From: Lachnospiraceae bacterium
GTDB taxonomy: Bacteria > Bacillota > Clostridia > Lachnospirales > Lachnospiraceae
Direction of reading: 5' to 3'
Length of the DNA stretch: 64,000 bases
Assembly: GCA_910573755.1 (NCBI GenBank)
Contig: CAJTBO010000010.1
Coordinates: 1 to 64,000, forward strand
Part shown: positions 51,100-59,149 of the stretch, piece by piece
How the letters are laid out: every line of letters starts with the position of its first letter
Position numbering within the stretch: the stretch's first letter is position 1
Program-made: the position numbers and the translations under genes
Notes under the pieces: generated by a model
Told to the model about the DNA's origin: nothing
What the model saw: only the letters and a program-made list of their open reading frames with translations
Database searches by the model: none

Positions 51100-52227
51100 A
51101 GCACACGCGATCCTGTCCGCATCCAGTTCTGACAGGTGGCTGCACTGCCCGCCATCGGTGAGGCTTTGCGAAACCTACGAGGATAAAGGAAGCGACTACG
51201 CTGCAGAAGGCACCGACGCTCATGCTCTTGGCGAGTACAAGCTAAAGACCGTGCTGGGACTACCTGCCGACGATCCAACCGACAGCCTCAAGTGGTATTC
51301 CGAGGAAATGGAGGATGCTACCTCCGGCTATGCCGAATATGTGCTGGAGCAGGTCGAAGCCGCCAAGGAAACCTGCACCGACCCGGTAGTTCTTATCGAG
51401 CAGCGTGTAGACTTCTCCCGCTGGGTAGAACAAGGCTTCGGAACCGCCGACTGCATCATCATAGCTGACGGTACGCTCCGAGTGATCGACTACAAGCACG
51501 GCTTAGGCGTCTTGGTCTCTGCAAAGGAGAATCCGCAAATGCAGTGTTACGCCCTCGGTGCTTTGGAGCTTTTCGATGACATTTACGACATCGATCAGGT
51601 ATCCATGACTATCTACCAGCCGAGGCGTCAGAACGTCAGCACCTACGAAATCAGCAAGGACGACTTGTACCGCTGGGCGGATGAAGTCTTAAAGCCCACC
51701 GCAGATTTGGCTTTTGCCGGTGACGGGAACTTCCTGTGCGGTGAATGGTGTAGCTTCTGCAAAGCTAAGAATGAGTGCGCGCCAGAGCTGAGGCAAATCT
51801 GAAGCTCGCGCAGCATGATTTCAAACTCCCGCCACTGCTTACGGATACCGAGATCGAGGTTATCCTCGGCAAGGTAGATGAGCTGGTTAGCTGGGCTTCC
51901 GATATTAAGGAATACGCCCTGCAGCAGGCTCTCTCCGGTAAGGAATGGACAGGTTTTAAGCTCGTCGAAGGACGCAGCAACCGCAGATACAGCAATGAGG
52001 CCGCCGTCATTGACGCGGTCGAGAAAGCAGGCTTTGACCCGTATGAGAAAAAGCTGCTCGGTATCACTGCCATGCAAAAGCTCCTCGGCAAGTCCCGCTT
52101 TGATAAACTCCTGACGGCTTACATCGAAAAGCCACAGGGCAAACCCACACTTGTGCCGGATAGCGACAAGCGCCCGGCCATGAATACAGCAAAAAATGAT
52201 TTTATGGAAGAAAACGACAATGAGTAA
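51089..52227 (+). pseudogene. DUF2800 phage nuclease-like gene with a frameshift
   Basis: The first frame (51089-51802) gives HAILSASSSDRWLHCPPSVR, EGTDAHALGEYKLK, FGTADCIIIADGTLRVIDYK (the RecB-like PD-(D/E)XK core: D in TADC and I-D-Y-K) and WCSFCKAKNEC (part of an iron-sulphur-type Cys set). It then runs into a premature stop. The second frame continues with RARAEANLKLAQHDFKLPPL to NDFMEENDNE. One extra C in TGCGCGCC at ~51777 would join them as NEC-RARAEAN. So one base is lost from a ~380-residue DUF2800 protein. The nuclease core itself is intact in the first product. Confidence 0.88.
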
Positions 52228-52792
52228 AAATGTAAAAATCAGCAATCCCATGAAGGTTATCACCGGTGTTGACACTCGCTGGAGCTATGCGAACGTCTGG
52301 GAACCGAAGTCTATCAACGGCGGCACTCCCAAGTACAGCGTGAGCCTCATCATTCCGAAGTCCGACACCAAGACCATCGCCAAGATTCAGGCTGCTATCG
52401 AGGCTGCCTACAAGGAGGGCGAGGCCAAGCTCAAGGGCAACGGCAAGTCCGTACCGGCGCTATCTGTTTTGAAGACTCCTCTGCGCGATGGTGATGCAGA
52501 ACGTCCGGACGACGAGGCCTACAAGAACGCCTACTTCGTCAACGCCAATGCAACCTCTGCGCCCGGCATCGCGGACGCAGACCTGAATCCGATTCTCACC
52601 CGCTCCGAAGTGTACAGCGGCGTGTACGGCAGAGCCAGCATCACGTTTTATGCTTTCAACTCTTCCGGCAATAAGGGAATCGCATGCGGGCTCAACAACC
52701 TGCAGAAGATCCGCGACGGTGAGCCTCTCGGCGGCAAGGCAAGCGCTGAGTCCGACTTTGCTACTGACGACGATGAAGATTTTCTCAACTAA
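52220..52792 (+). CDS. DUF2815 phage protein (ssDNA-binding-like)
   Basis: 190 residues beginning MSKNVKISNPMKVITGVDTR. Beta-rich with YSVSLIIPKSDTKTIAKIQ and SGVYGRASITFYAFNSSGNK typical of the DUF2815 family. DUF2815 proteins have an OB-like fold and are thought to serve as single-strand DNA-binding proteins in phage replication. The acidic tail (TDDDEDFLN) resembles the C-terminal tip of SSB proteins. ATG overlaps the DUF2800 stop by eight bases. It lies before the DNA polymerase, as usual. Confidence 0.85.
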   Translation: MSKNVKISNPMKVITGVDTRWSYANVWEPKSINGGTPKYSVSLIIPKSDTKTIAKIQAAIEAAYKEGEAKLKGNGKSVPALSVLKTPLRDGDAERPDDEAYKNAYFVNANATSAPGIADADLNPILTRSEVYSGVYGRASITFYAFNSSGNKGIACGLNNLQKIRDGEPLGGKASAESDFATDDDEDFLN

Positions 52793-52810
52793 GGAAAGGA
52801 GCGCAAAACA

Positions 52811-53002
52811 ATGGAAAGCACAGTTATGATTTCATCCCTTCTCTGCAACATCCTGATCGGGTGCTTCTGCATCGTAGTCCTGTCTTGGGCAGTGGTTGCC
52901 GTTCAGACGGTGATCAATGACTTCAAGCGTGAGAAGCGCGAGGAGAAAAAGGCCGCGCAGGACGACGAATACCATATCAAGCGTATGGAATCCCTGAAAT
53001 AA
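52811..53002 (+). CDS. Small single-helix membrane protein
   Basis: 63 residues. One strongly hydrophobic segment (LLCNILIGCFCIVVLSWAVV, ~10-32) is followed by a basic, then acidic, helical tail (DFKREKREEKKAAQDDEYHI). AAAGGAGCGC precedes the ATG. It lies between DUF2815 and polymerase genes, a place where small membrane proteins often appear in related phages. Function unknown. Confidence 0.65.
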   Translation: MESTVMISSLLCNILIGCFCIVVLSWAVVAVQTVINDFKREKREEKKAAQDDEYHIKRMESLK

Positions 53003-53015
53003 TCCAGTACCGGCA

Positions 53016-53042
53016 GGCGGCTTAGGAGCGATCTTAAGCCGC
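53016..53042 (+). terminator. Hairpin upstream of DNA polymerase
   Basis: GCGGCTTA pairs with TAAGCCGC around a 10-base loop, then TTGTTTGA. It may be a weak terminator or attenuator 25 bases before the polymerase start. Confidence 0.5.
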
Positions 53043-53066
53043 TTGTTTGAATTGAGGTGAAAATCT

Positions 53067-55055
53067 ATGCAAACACTCAGTATTGATATTGAAACCTACA
53101 GCGACGTGAACCTATCCAAGTGCGGTGTATATAAGTATGCCGAGTCACCGGATTTTGAGATACTACTGTTCGGCTACAGCGCCGACGGCTCCGAGGTGAC
53201 GGTCATTGACCTTGCACAGGGAGAACGTCTGCCGCAGGAAATTATAGATGCCCTGACTGATGATACTGTCATCAAATGGGCTTTCAATGCAAATTTTGAA
53301 CGGGTGTGCTTATCCCGGTATCTCCGTGATCTTGGAGTAAGCCTTGACCCCTTCCACGATAACCACCCTCTCTCGACCGCATGCGCATGCTTCTTAAATC
53401 CGGAAAGCTGGCGCTGCTCTATGGTCTGGGCAGCCACAATGGGACTGCCGCTTTCTCTGGAAGGCGTCGGTGCAGTCCTCGGTCTTGAGAAACAGAAGCT
53501 CACAGAGGGAAAAGACCTGATCAAATACTTCTCCGTGCCCTGTGCTCCAACAAAGGTAAATGGCGGTCGCACAAGGAACCACCCTTTCCATGCGCCAGAC
53601 AAGTGGGAGGCCTTCAAAAAATATAATATCCGCGATGTAGAAACCGAGATCGGCATTAAGGATCGTCTTGCCAAGTTCCCTGTACCGGAGGAGGTCTGGG
53701 ATGAATACCACATCGATCAGGAAATCAACGACAGAGGTGTCCGGCTCAATATGGATCTGGTAAAGGAAGCCATCGAAATGGACTCCCGCTCCCGGTCAGA
53801 ACTGACTGCTGCCATGAAAGATATGACAGCACTTGATAATCCAAACTCCGTCCAGCAAATGAAACATTGGCTCTCCGATAACGGACTCGAAACTGACAGC
53901 CTTGGGAAGAAGATAGTGGCAGAGCTTATCAAAACTGCTCCACCCGAACTTCAGACCGTTCTGGAACTCCGACAGCAACTTGCCAAATCCTCTGTCAAGA
54001 AATATCAGACCATGGAGCGTGCGGTCTGTGATGACGGCAGGGCTCGTGGTATGTTCGCATTTTACGGAGCCAACCGTACCGGACGCTGGGCAGGCAGGCT
54101 TATACAATTACAAAACCTCCCGCAAAATCATCTCCCGGATCTGGCTGACGCTCGCGCCCTTGTAAAATCTGGCGATTTCGATGCCGTAAAGCTCTTATAT
54201 GAGGATGTCCCGGACACCCTCTCTCAGTTGATCCGGACAGCATTCATCCCGAAGGACGGTACGCAATTTTATGTTTCCGACTTCAGCGCCATCGAAGCAA
54301 GAGTCATCGCGTGGTATGCCGGTGAGACGTGGCGTCAAAAGGTCTTTGAAACCGGCGGTGACATATACTGCGCCAGCGCCAGTCAAATGTTCCATGTTCC
54401 GGTTGAGAAGCATGGGATTAACGGCCACCTGCGTCAAAAAGGCAAAATTGCGGAACTCGCGCTCGGCTACGGCGGCTCGGTCGGTGCCTTAAAGGCAATG
54501 GGCGCTATAGAGATGGGACTTTCCGAGGATGAGCTTCCTCCGCTGGTGGATGCATGGCGGCAGACAAATCCCAACATCGTAAAATTCTGGTGGGATGTCG
54601 ACCGCGCTGTCATGGAGGCTGTGAAGTATAAACACACAACCAGTAGCTACGGGCTTACTTTCTCCTGCCGTTCCGGGATGCTCTTTATTCCACTACCCTC
54701 CGGACGGAACCTCGCCTATGTAAAGCCAAAGGTCGGTACGAATAAATTCGGAGGCGAGTGTATCACCTATGAGGGCATCGGCAGCACGAAAAAATGGGAG
54801 CGGCTCGACTCATACGGGCCGAAATTCGTGGAAAATATCGTGCAGGCAACCTCCCGCGACATTCTCTGCCACGCTATGAAGACGCTGCGCTGCTGCTCCA
54901 TCGTCATGCATATCCACGACGAGCTGGTCATCGAAGCAGACCCTCGCATGTCTCTTGACGTTCTCTGTGAACAGATGGGCAGGACTCCGCCGTGGGCAAA
55001 AGGCCTGAAGCTCCGCGCCGACGGTTACACCACACCCTTCTACAAAAAAGATTAA
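53067..55055 (+). CDS. Phage DNA polymerase, family A (PolA-like)
   Basis: 662 residues. The N-terminal 3'-5' exonuclease has LSIDIETYSDVNLSKCG (Asp/Glu pair) and VETEIGIKDRL downstream. The polymerase domain has GANRTGRWAGRLIQLQNLPQ, motif A FYVSDFSAIEARVIAWYAG, motif B-like GKIAELALGYGGSVGALKAM and motif C MHIHDELVIEADP with catalytic Asp. It replicates the element's DNA. The length fits phage PolA proteins that lack the 5' nuclease. GAGGTGAAAATCT precedes the start. It follows DUF2800/DUF2815 genes, and no inactivating change is seen. Confidence 0.93.
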   Translation: MQTLSIDIETYSDVNLSKCGVYKYAESPDFEILLFGYSADGSEVTVIDLAQGERLPQEIIDALTDDTVIKWAFNANFERVCLSRYLRDLGVSLDPFHDNHPLSTACACFLNPESWRCSMVWAATMGLPLSLEGVGAVLGLEKQKLTEGKDLIKYFSVPCAPTKVNGGRTRNHPFHAPDKWEAFKKYNIRDVETEIGIKDRLAKFPVPEEVWDEYHIDQEINDRGVRLNMDLVKEAIEMDSRSRSELTAAMKDMTALDNPNSVQQMKHWLSDNGLETDSLGKKIVAELIKTAPPELQTVLELRQQLAKSSVKKYQTMERAVCDDGRARGMFAFYGANRTGRWAGRLIQLQNLPQNHLPDLADARALVKSGDFDAVKLLYEDVPDTLSQLIRTAFIPKDGTQFYVSDFSAIEARVIAWYAGETWRQKVFETGGDIYCASASQMFHVPVEKHGINGHLRQKGKIAELALGYGGSVGALKAMGAIEMGLSEDELPPLVDAWRQTNPNIVKFWWDVDRAVMEAVKYKHTTSSYGLTFSCRSGMLFIPLPSGRNLAYVKPKVGTNKFGGECITYEGIGSTKKWERLDSYGPKFVENIVQATSRDILCHAMKTLRCCSIVMHIHDELVIEADPRMSLDVLCEQMGRTPPWAKGLKLRADGYTTPFYKKD

Positions 55056-55057
55056 AA

Positions 55058-55110
55058 ATCGTCCGCTCAAATCAGGCGTTCATCTCCAGTGGAAATTGGA
55101 GGTGGACGCC
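55058..55110 (+). ncRNA. Structured intergenic element, copy 2
   Basis: Same core as 50544-50580 (TCCGCTCAAATC...GTTCATCTCCAGTGGAA). Here GGCGTTCATCTCC pairs with GGAGGTGGACGCC (11 Watson-Crick plus 2 wobble pairs), followed by TTTAAG. It lies between the polymerase and DUF4406 genes. Confidence 0.6.
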
Positions 55111-55141
55111 TTTAAGTCTGCCCGGAAAGGAGGACTTTTGA

Positions 55142-55564
55142 GTGAGCAACGATTATCGCAACAGCGAAGGCTATCCTGACCCAACTGCAGGTAAAGCACT
55201 CTCCCGGATTGCTGCAAATGAAAAGCAGTCCCTTCGCGCTTTCCGGCCTATCGTCTACATCTGCTCTCCGTTTTCCGGAGATGTGGAGACAAACGTAGCC
55301 AACGCCAGACGCTACAGCCGATATGCCGTAGACAAGGGATATATCCCTATCGCACCACATCTGCTATTTCCGCAGTTCCTTGATGATGACAATCCGGATG
55401 AACGTGAGCTTGGTCTTTTCTTCGGAAATGCCCTCATGAGCAAGTGCGCTGAGGTCTGGGTATTCGGCAGCCGCATCTCATCCGGTATGGAAGCAGAAAT
55501 CAAACGCGCCAAGTGGAAGGACTATCACTTGCGCTATTTCACAGAAGAATGTCAGGAGGTTTAA
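55142..55564 (+). CDS. DUF4406 / nucleoside deoxyribosyltransferase-like protein
   Basis: 140 residues. IVYICSPFSGDVETNVANAR and GYIPIAPHLLFPQFLDDDNP, then SKCAEVWVFGSRISSGMEAE, form the DUF4406/MazG-associated fold related to nucleoside 2-deoxyribosyltransferases; the SPFSGD loop and MEAE glutamate would be the active site. Phage copies may adjust nucleotide pools. GTG start, preceded by AAAGGAGGACTTTTGA. A structured RNA element lies upstream. Confidence 0.8.
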   Translation: MSNDYRNSEGYPDPTAGKALSRIAANEKQSLRAFRPIVYICSPFSGDVETNVANARRYSRYAVDKGYIPIAPHLLFPQFLDDDNPDERELGLFFGNALMSKCAEVWVFGSRISSGMEAEIKRAKWKDYHLRYFTEECQEV

Positions 55565-55568
55565 CGCT

Positions 55569-55898
55569 ATGTATGAAATTAAAGAAAATCGCAGAGAGCT
55601 TTTCGATGGCACTGAGATCACTACCTACACCCGCGATGTGGTAAGTGCCAATATCCTGCAGGTCGAAGCTGGGACGACCGGATACAAAGGTGGTGACACC
55701 ATCCACGGCGGACGCACCTATTTCCGCATTTCCGATGAAGCCAGCACAGATATCCATGTCACACCTTTCATGGACAGATTCGGCTGCAACGGTTTTGAAG
55801 TTACCCTTGGCTGCGACTGCGAACTGGAAACTATGATCCGTGCCCTGAAATTTATCACGAAGGTGCTGGAGGAAGAATCGGAGGAGGTGTACGACTGA
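55569..55898 (+). CDS. Phage hypothetical protein
   Basis: 109 residues (MYEIKENRRELFDGTEITTY). Beta-rich N-terminal half with Gly-Gly turn (GYKGGDTIHGGRTYFRI), then a helical acidic end (LKFITKVLEEESEEVYD). Recurs in phage replication modules but has no assigned role known to me. CAGGAGGTTTAACGCT precedes ATG. Its stop overlaps the primase start by one base. Confidence 0.7.
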   Translation: MYEIKENRRELFDGTEITTYTRDVVSANILQVEAGTTGYKGGDTIHGGRTYFRISDEASTDIHVTPFMDRFGCNGFEVTLGCDCELETMIRALKFITKVLEEESEEVYD

Positions 55899-56578
55899 TG
55901 TTTACCCTGTATAGCGCCGATTTTATCGGCAATCCCGGAAACTGCTCCTATCCGCATAAGACCGTTGTCATGGACGCGGACAGCATGAGAGACGCAGTCA
56001 GTCACGACTATGTGTGTGCGGAGTACAAAAATCACTACCGCAACAGCGACAACTTCCTCTCCGCTGACTGTCTTCCCGTGGACTGTGATAATGACCATTC
56101 AGAAGATCCGAAAGACTGGATCACATCGGCAGACGTGCTGGAGGCATTTCCGGGAGTAAGCCTCGCCATCCATTACAGCCGCTTTAATCAGCGCGAGAAA
56201 AACGGCAAACCGGCAAGGCCAAAGTTCCATGTGCTCTTTCCCATCGACCGAGTAACGGATGCCGCCCTCTATAGCGATATGAAGAAGCTGGTCAATTCCA
56301 TATTTCCATATTTCGATACGAAGGCACTGGATGCTGCTCGCTTCTTCTTCGGAACACAGGAGCCGAATGTGGAAATCTATCCCGGTCGCATGAACCTCAC
56401 GGAATTTTTGAATGACGACGAGTTCGATGCAGACCTGCCCGGCGGCCACGAGAAAGACGTCGTGATCCCGGAAGGAAGCCGTAACGCTACGATGTCCCGC
56501 TTTGCCGGTATTGTCATTAAGAAATACGGCGATACCCGGATTCTCGAAAACGTGACGATGAATTTTCGCCACACTTAG
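55898..56578 (+). pseudogene. Phage primase gene, truncated by insertion sequence
   Basis: The 226-codon frame carries the N-terminal primase-like domain: FPGVSLAIHYSRF, RPKFHVLFPIDRVTDAALYS and TKALDAARFFFGTQEPNVEIY, with His and Asp residues as in archaeo-eukaryotic-type primases of phages. It breaks off after IVIKKYGDT; the last residues (RILENVTMNFRHT) come from the insertion sequence. The helicase part is missing, and the sequence beyond the IS encodes something else. The IS insertion was therefore joined to, or followed by, a deletion or a junction with another element. Confidence 0.8.
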
Positions 56579-58306
56579 CCGAACCACCTGAATTTTATTG
56601 ACAAAACCACCATTTTGCACTTGATTAACTCATCGTCATGTTTTATGATGGAGGCATAAACATGACGAGGTGATTGTATGTCGATAGTTACTCAAACTGA
56701 TAAACGCACAGGCATTACATATGCTTATGACACAACTTATTACTGGGACAAAGAAAAGCGGCAGTCCCGTTCAAAACGCATATGTGTAGGAAAGATTGAC
56801 CCTGAGACTGGTGACATTGTTCCAACAAGAGGCAGGGCAAAAAAAGGTTCTAAATCAGCAAGTGGAAAGCCTGCAAAAACAGGGCCAAAGCCTTTTGTCG
56901 AAACCAGACATTTGTATTATGGAGCAACATATCTTCTGAATGAGTTTGCTAATGAGCTTGGACTTGCAGCAGATCTCAGACAGTGTTTTCCCGAAACATA
57001 CAAACAGCTTTTATCTGTGGCCTTTTATCTGATACTTGAGGACAATAATCCTTTGTACCGTTTTGAAAAATGGCATCTGACCCATAAGCATCCTTATTGT
57101 GAAAGTATAACTTCACCCAGAAGCAGTGAATTATTTGCTTCAATAACAGATGATCAGGTAAGTAAGCTCTTCCGGCTTCAGGGCAGGCGCCGTGTTGAAG
57201 ATGAATACTGGGCTTATGACAGTACCAGCATTTCCAGTTACTCTGAAACGCTTGCTCAGATCCGGTATGGCAAAAACAAGGAAGATGATCAACTTCCGCA
57301 GCTGAACCTCCTGCTGGTGTTTGGCGAAGAATCTGGCTTACCATTTTATTACCGTAAGCTTGCAGGAAATATACCAGATTCAAAAACTGTAAAACATTTA
57401 CTGGAAGATCTGGACATCCTTGGGTTTGGCAAAACCAAGTTTGTTATGGACAGAGGTTTCTATTCCGAAGATAACATTAATGGTTTATACAGAGGCCACA
57501 TCAAGTTTCTTGTAGGAACAAAGCTGTCATTAAAGTTCATCAGGAAGCATCTTGATGATGTATATGACGATATCCGGATGTTTGTAAATTTTGACGAAAG
57601 CATCAACACCTATGGATATACGGTCAGCGCCCAGTGGGAGTATACCCAGGAGCGTCCGTACAAAGGTGATGTCATCAAAGATAAACGCCGGATGTACATC
57701 CATTACTATTACAGCATTGAAAATGGTGCTGACGATGAGCAGGCATTTGATAAACGAATTGCCAGCCTTTGCAAAGAACTGTCAGAAGGCAAATATGTTG
57801 AAAGCCATAAAAAGGCCTATGGCCAGTTCTTTGAAGTGAAGACAACCCCAAAGAGGGGACGTCAGGTTTATTATAAAGAAGATGCCATCAAAGAGGCGCG
57901 TCGTTACTTTGGCTACTTTGCTTTGATTACCAATGAAAAAATGGATGCCTTTACAGCCTTGCATCTGTACAGGATGAAAGATGTTGTAGAGAAAGCCTTT
58001 GGTAATCTGAAAGAACGGCTTAATATGCGGAGGCTTCTGGTGTCATCTGAAAAAGGTCTTGATGGTAAAATCTTTACAGAGTTTGTTGCATTAATTCTGA
58101 TATCTCATCTTGACCATAAGATGAAAAAATCAGATTTATATAAAAACTACACTCTGCATCAGTTGCTTGACGAGCTTGATGTGATTGAGTGCTTTGAAGA
58201 TGCAAACCATTCCTTAAGGATTGGAGAACTTCTCAATAAGCAGGCAAAAATATATGAGGCTCTCGGAGTGAAGGTACCAACCTCGTCATGTTAACTCCGA
58301 GAATCC
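56538..58306 (+). mobile_element. IS1634-family insertion sequence
   Basis: One DDE transposase gene. GGATTCTCG (56538-56546) and CGAGAATCC (58298-58306) form the outermost imperfect ends. A perfect 13-bp pair, AACATGACGAGGT (56659-56671) and ACCTCGTCATGTT (58280-58292), flanks the transposase tightly. Clear target duplications are not seen, which fits an IS-driven rearrangement. Exact ends are uncertain. Confidence 0.75.
56678..58294 (+). CDS. IS1634-family transposase
   Basis: 538 residues. The N-terminal ~75 include a basic linker (RGRAKKGSKSASGKPAKTGP). The DDE domain has YWAYDSTSISSYSETLAQI (first Asp), TKFVMDRGFYSEDNINGL (second Asp, DRGF) and the IS4/IS1634-type Y-R-M-K-D-V-V-E-K-A-F region near residue 430 holding the Glu. 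The full length and intact motifs suggest an active enzyme. ATG follows GAGGTGATT, which lies in the 13-bp inverted repeat. A hairpin of TCGTCATGTTT/AAACATGACGA just upstream may limit expression. Confidence 0.92.
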   Translation: MSIVTQTDKRTGITYAYDTTYYWDKEKRQSRSKRICVGKIDPETGDIVPTRGRAKKGSKSASGKPAKTGPKPFVETRHLYYGATYLLNEFANELGLAADLRQCFPETYKQLLSVAFYLILEDNNPLYRFEKWHLTHKHPYCESITSPRSSELFASITDDQVSKLFRLQGRRRVEDEYWAYDSTSISSYSETLAQIRYGKNKEDDQLPQLNLLLVFGEESGLPFYYRKLAGNIPDSKTVKHLLEDLDILGFGKTKFVMDRGFYSEDNINGLYRGHIKFLVGTKLSLKFIRKHLDDVYDDIRMFVNFDESINTYGYTVSAQWEYTQERPYKGDVIKDKRRMYIHYYYSIENGADDEQAFDKRIASLCKELSEGKYVESHKKAYGQFFEVKTTPKRGRQVYYKEDAIKEARRYFGYFALITNEKMDAFTALHLYRMKDVVEKAFGNLKERLNMRRLLVSSEKGLDGKIFTEFVALILISHLDHKMKKSDLYKNYTLHQLLDELDVIECFEDANHSLRIGELLNKQAKIYEALGVKVPTSSC

Positions 58307-58439
58307 AGGATATCAGACAGCGGAGAAGGAGGCGATTGAAGCAGATAAGCAGTTGAGGAACATAAGGCAGTATTTAGGGATTGAGAGAGATACGCAGGAA
58401 GAGATAAAGCGGCACAAAAAACAAGATATGAGTTTATAG
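58307..58439 (+). pseudogene. C-terminal fragment of an unidentified gene
   Basis: Reading from the IS end gives YQTAEKEAIEADKQLRNIRQ then YLGIERDTQEEIKRHKKQ and DMSL-stop. It is charged and helical, without a start signal, so it is the tail of a gene whose front is elsewhere. The family is not recognised. It does not continue the primase. Confidence 0.5.
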
Positions 58440-58459
58440 GAAAGAGAGAGGACAATATT

Positions 58460-58501
58460 ATGAATTTAACGTATGAAAAATGTGGGGATTACTTAACTTA
58501 A
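58460..58501 (+). pseudogene. Truncated TnpV start
   Basis: MNLTYEKCGDYLT then stop. The first residues match the start of transposon-encoded TnpV proteins, but the frame ends after 13 codons. A complete TnpV follows 85 bases later. Confidence 0.55.
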
Positions 58502-58586
58502 AGATAACATATACATACAGCCTGCTGATACATTGCTTGCAGATACCCCGCAGAAGCCAAAACACACAGAAAAGGAGTTTTTGCAT

Positions 58587-58961
58587 ATGAAATCAATATT
58601 TGAACAGTTAGGCGGCACATACCACGAAGAAAACGGGTATCTTACTCCAGACTTGAAATTACTCGCTGAGGAACAACAGCCGATAGGCATATGGGGACAG
58701 CGGCATCTGGACTATCTGAAGCAGTACCGCAGGGCTACATACACCAATCTTCTCACAAGCGGCGGGCTGAACGCTTACCTTGCCAACATCGACAAGCAGG
58801 CTCAGGAACGCTTTGAAAGGCTCATAGAGGGTATGAAACAGGCACAGGGCATAACGGAACGCTTAAAGGAAGAAAACGCCTTAGAATGGACAGGGCGACT
58901 CAATAACATAAGGGCTTGTGCGAGGGAGATTGTGAACGAGGAGCTTATTTTTTCTAAGTGA
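58587..58961 (+). CDS. tnpV: Transposon-encoded TnpV-family protein
   Basis: 124 residues. EQLGGTYHEENGYLTPDLKL and GIWGQRHLDYLKQYRRATYT, then NAYLANIDKQAQERFERLIE, match TnpV of Tn4451-type and related conjugative transposons. TnpV is widespread on these elements but has no proven function. AAAAGGAG precedes this ATG by ten bases; the frame extends 18 codons upstream without a good site. It stands before a MATE exporter as cargo. Confidence 0.83.
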   Translation: MKSIFEQLGGTYHEENGYLTPDLKLLAEEQQPIGIWGQRHLDYLKQYRRATYTNLLTSGGLNAYLANIDKQAQERFERLIEGMKQAQGITERLKEENALEWTGRLNNIRACAREIVNEELIFSK

Positions 58962-58979
58962 AAACAGCAGATTTGGGAT

Positions 58980-59007
58980 TTGACTTTTGATAAAAATATG
59001 TTATAAT
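58980..59007 (+). promoter_or_regulatory. Promoter for the MATE gene leader
   Basis: TTGACT (58980-58985), 16-base spacer, TATAAT (59002-59007). Transcription would begin near 59014 and cross two hairpins before the MATE gene. Confidence 0.7.
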
Positions 59008-59049
59008 AGATGTGCTTGTCAGAGGACTTGCAATCAAATAAGATTGTTG

Positions 59050-59129
59050 AAGTGGGATAAGACCTATTGGGCTTTATCCCACTTTTTGTTTATTTAGATG
59101 GGATGAAGCATAAACGTGCTTTGTCCCAT
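59050..59129 (+). promoter_or_regulatory. Tandem hairpins: probable attenuator of the MATE gene
   Basis: Hairpin 1 is AAGTGGGATAA/TTATCCCACTT followed by TTTTTG (59050-59088), a good terminator. Hairpin 2 is ATGGGATGAAGCA/TGCTTTGTCCCAT (59098-59129), just before the ribosome site. GTGGGATAA of hairpin 1 can also pair with TTGTCCCAT of hairpin 2, which would release the terminator. This arrangement resembles leaders of inducible resistance genes. Confidence 0.6.
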
Positions 59130-59149
59130 TTCCTGTATGGAGGTATTTT

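Larger units (their letters stand above)
49967..56537 (+). mobile_element. Prophage-like replication module, interrupted
   Basis: Gene order is sigma-like protein, two small genes, DUF2800, DUF2815, membrane peptide, family A DNA polymerase, DUF4406, small gene and primase. It follows the early region of many Clostridia phages. GC is higher than in the tRNA-Pro island. No integrase, packaging or structural genes are in the window. The primase is cut by an IS and DUF2800 has a frameshift, so the module is probably defective. Confidence 0.8.

Noticed and set aside
59010-59060. Possible 16-codon leader peptide (MCLSEDLQSNKIVEVG) before the MATE gene
   Set aside because: Its ATG lies two bases after the -10 box, upstream of the likely transcription start, so it would not be in the messenger.
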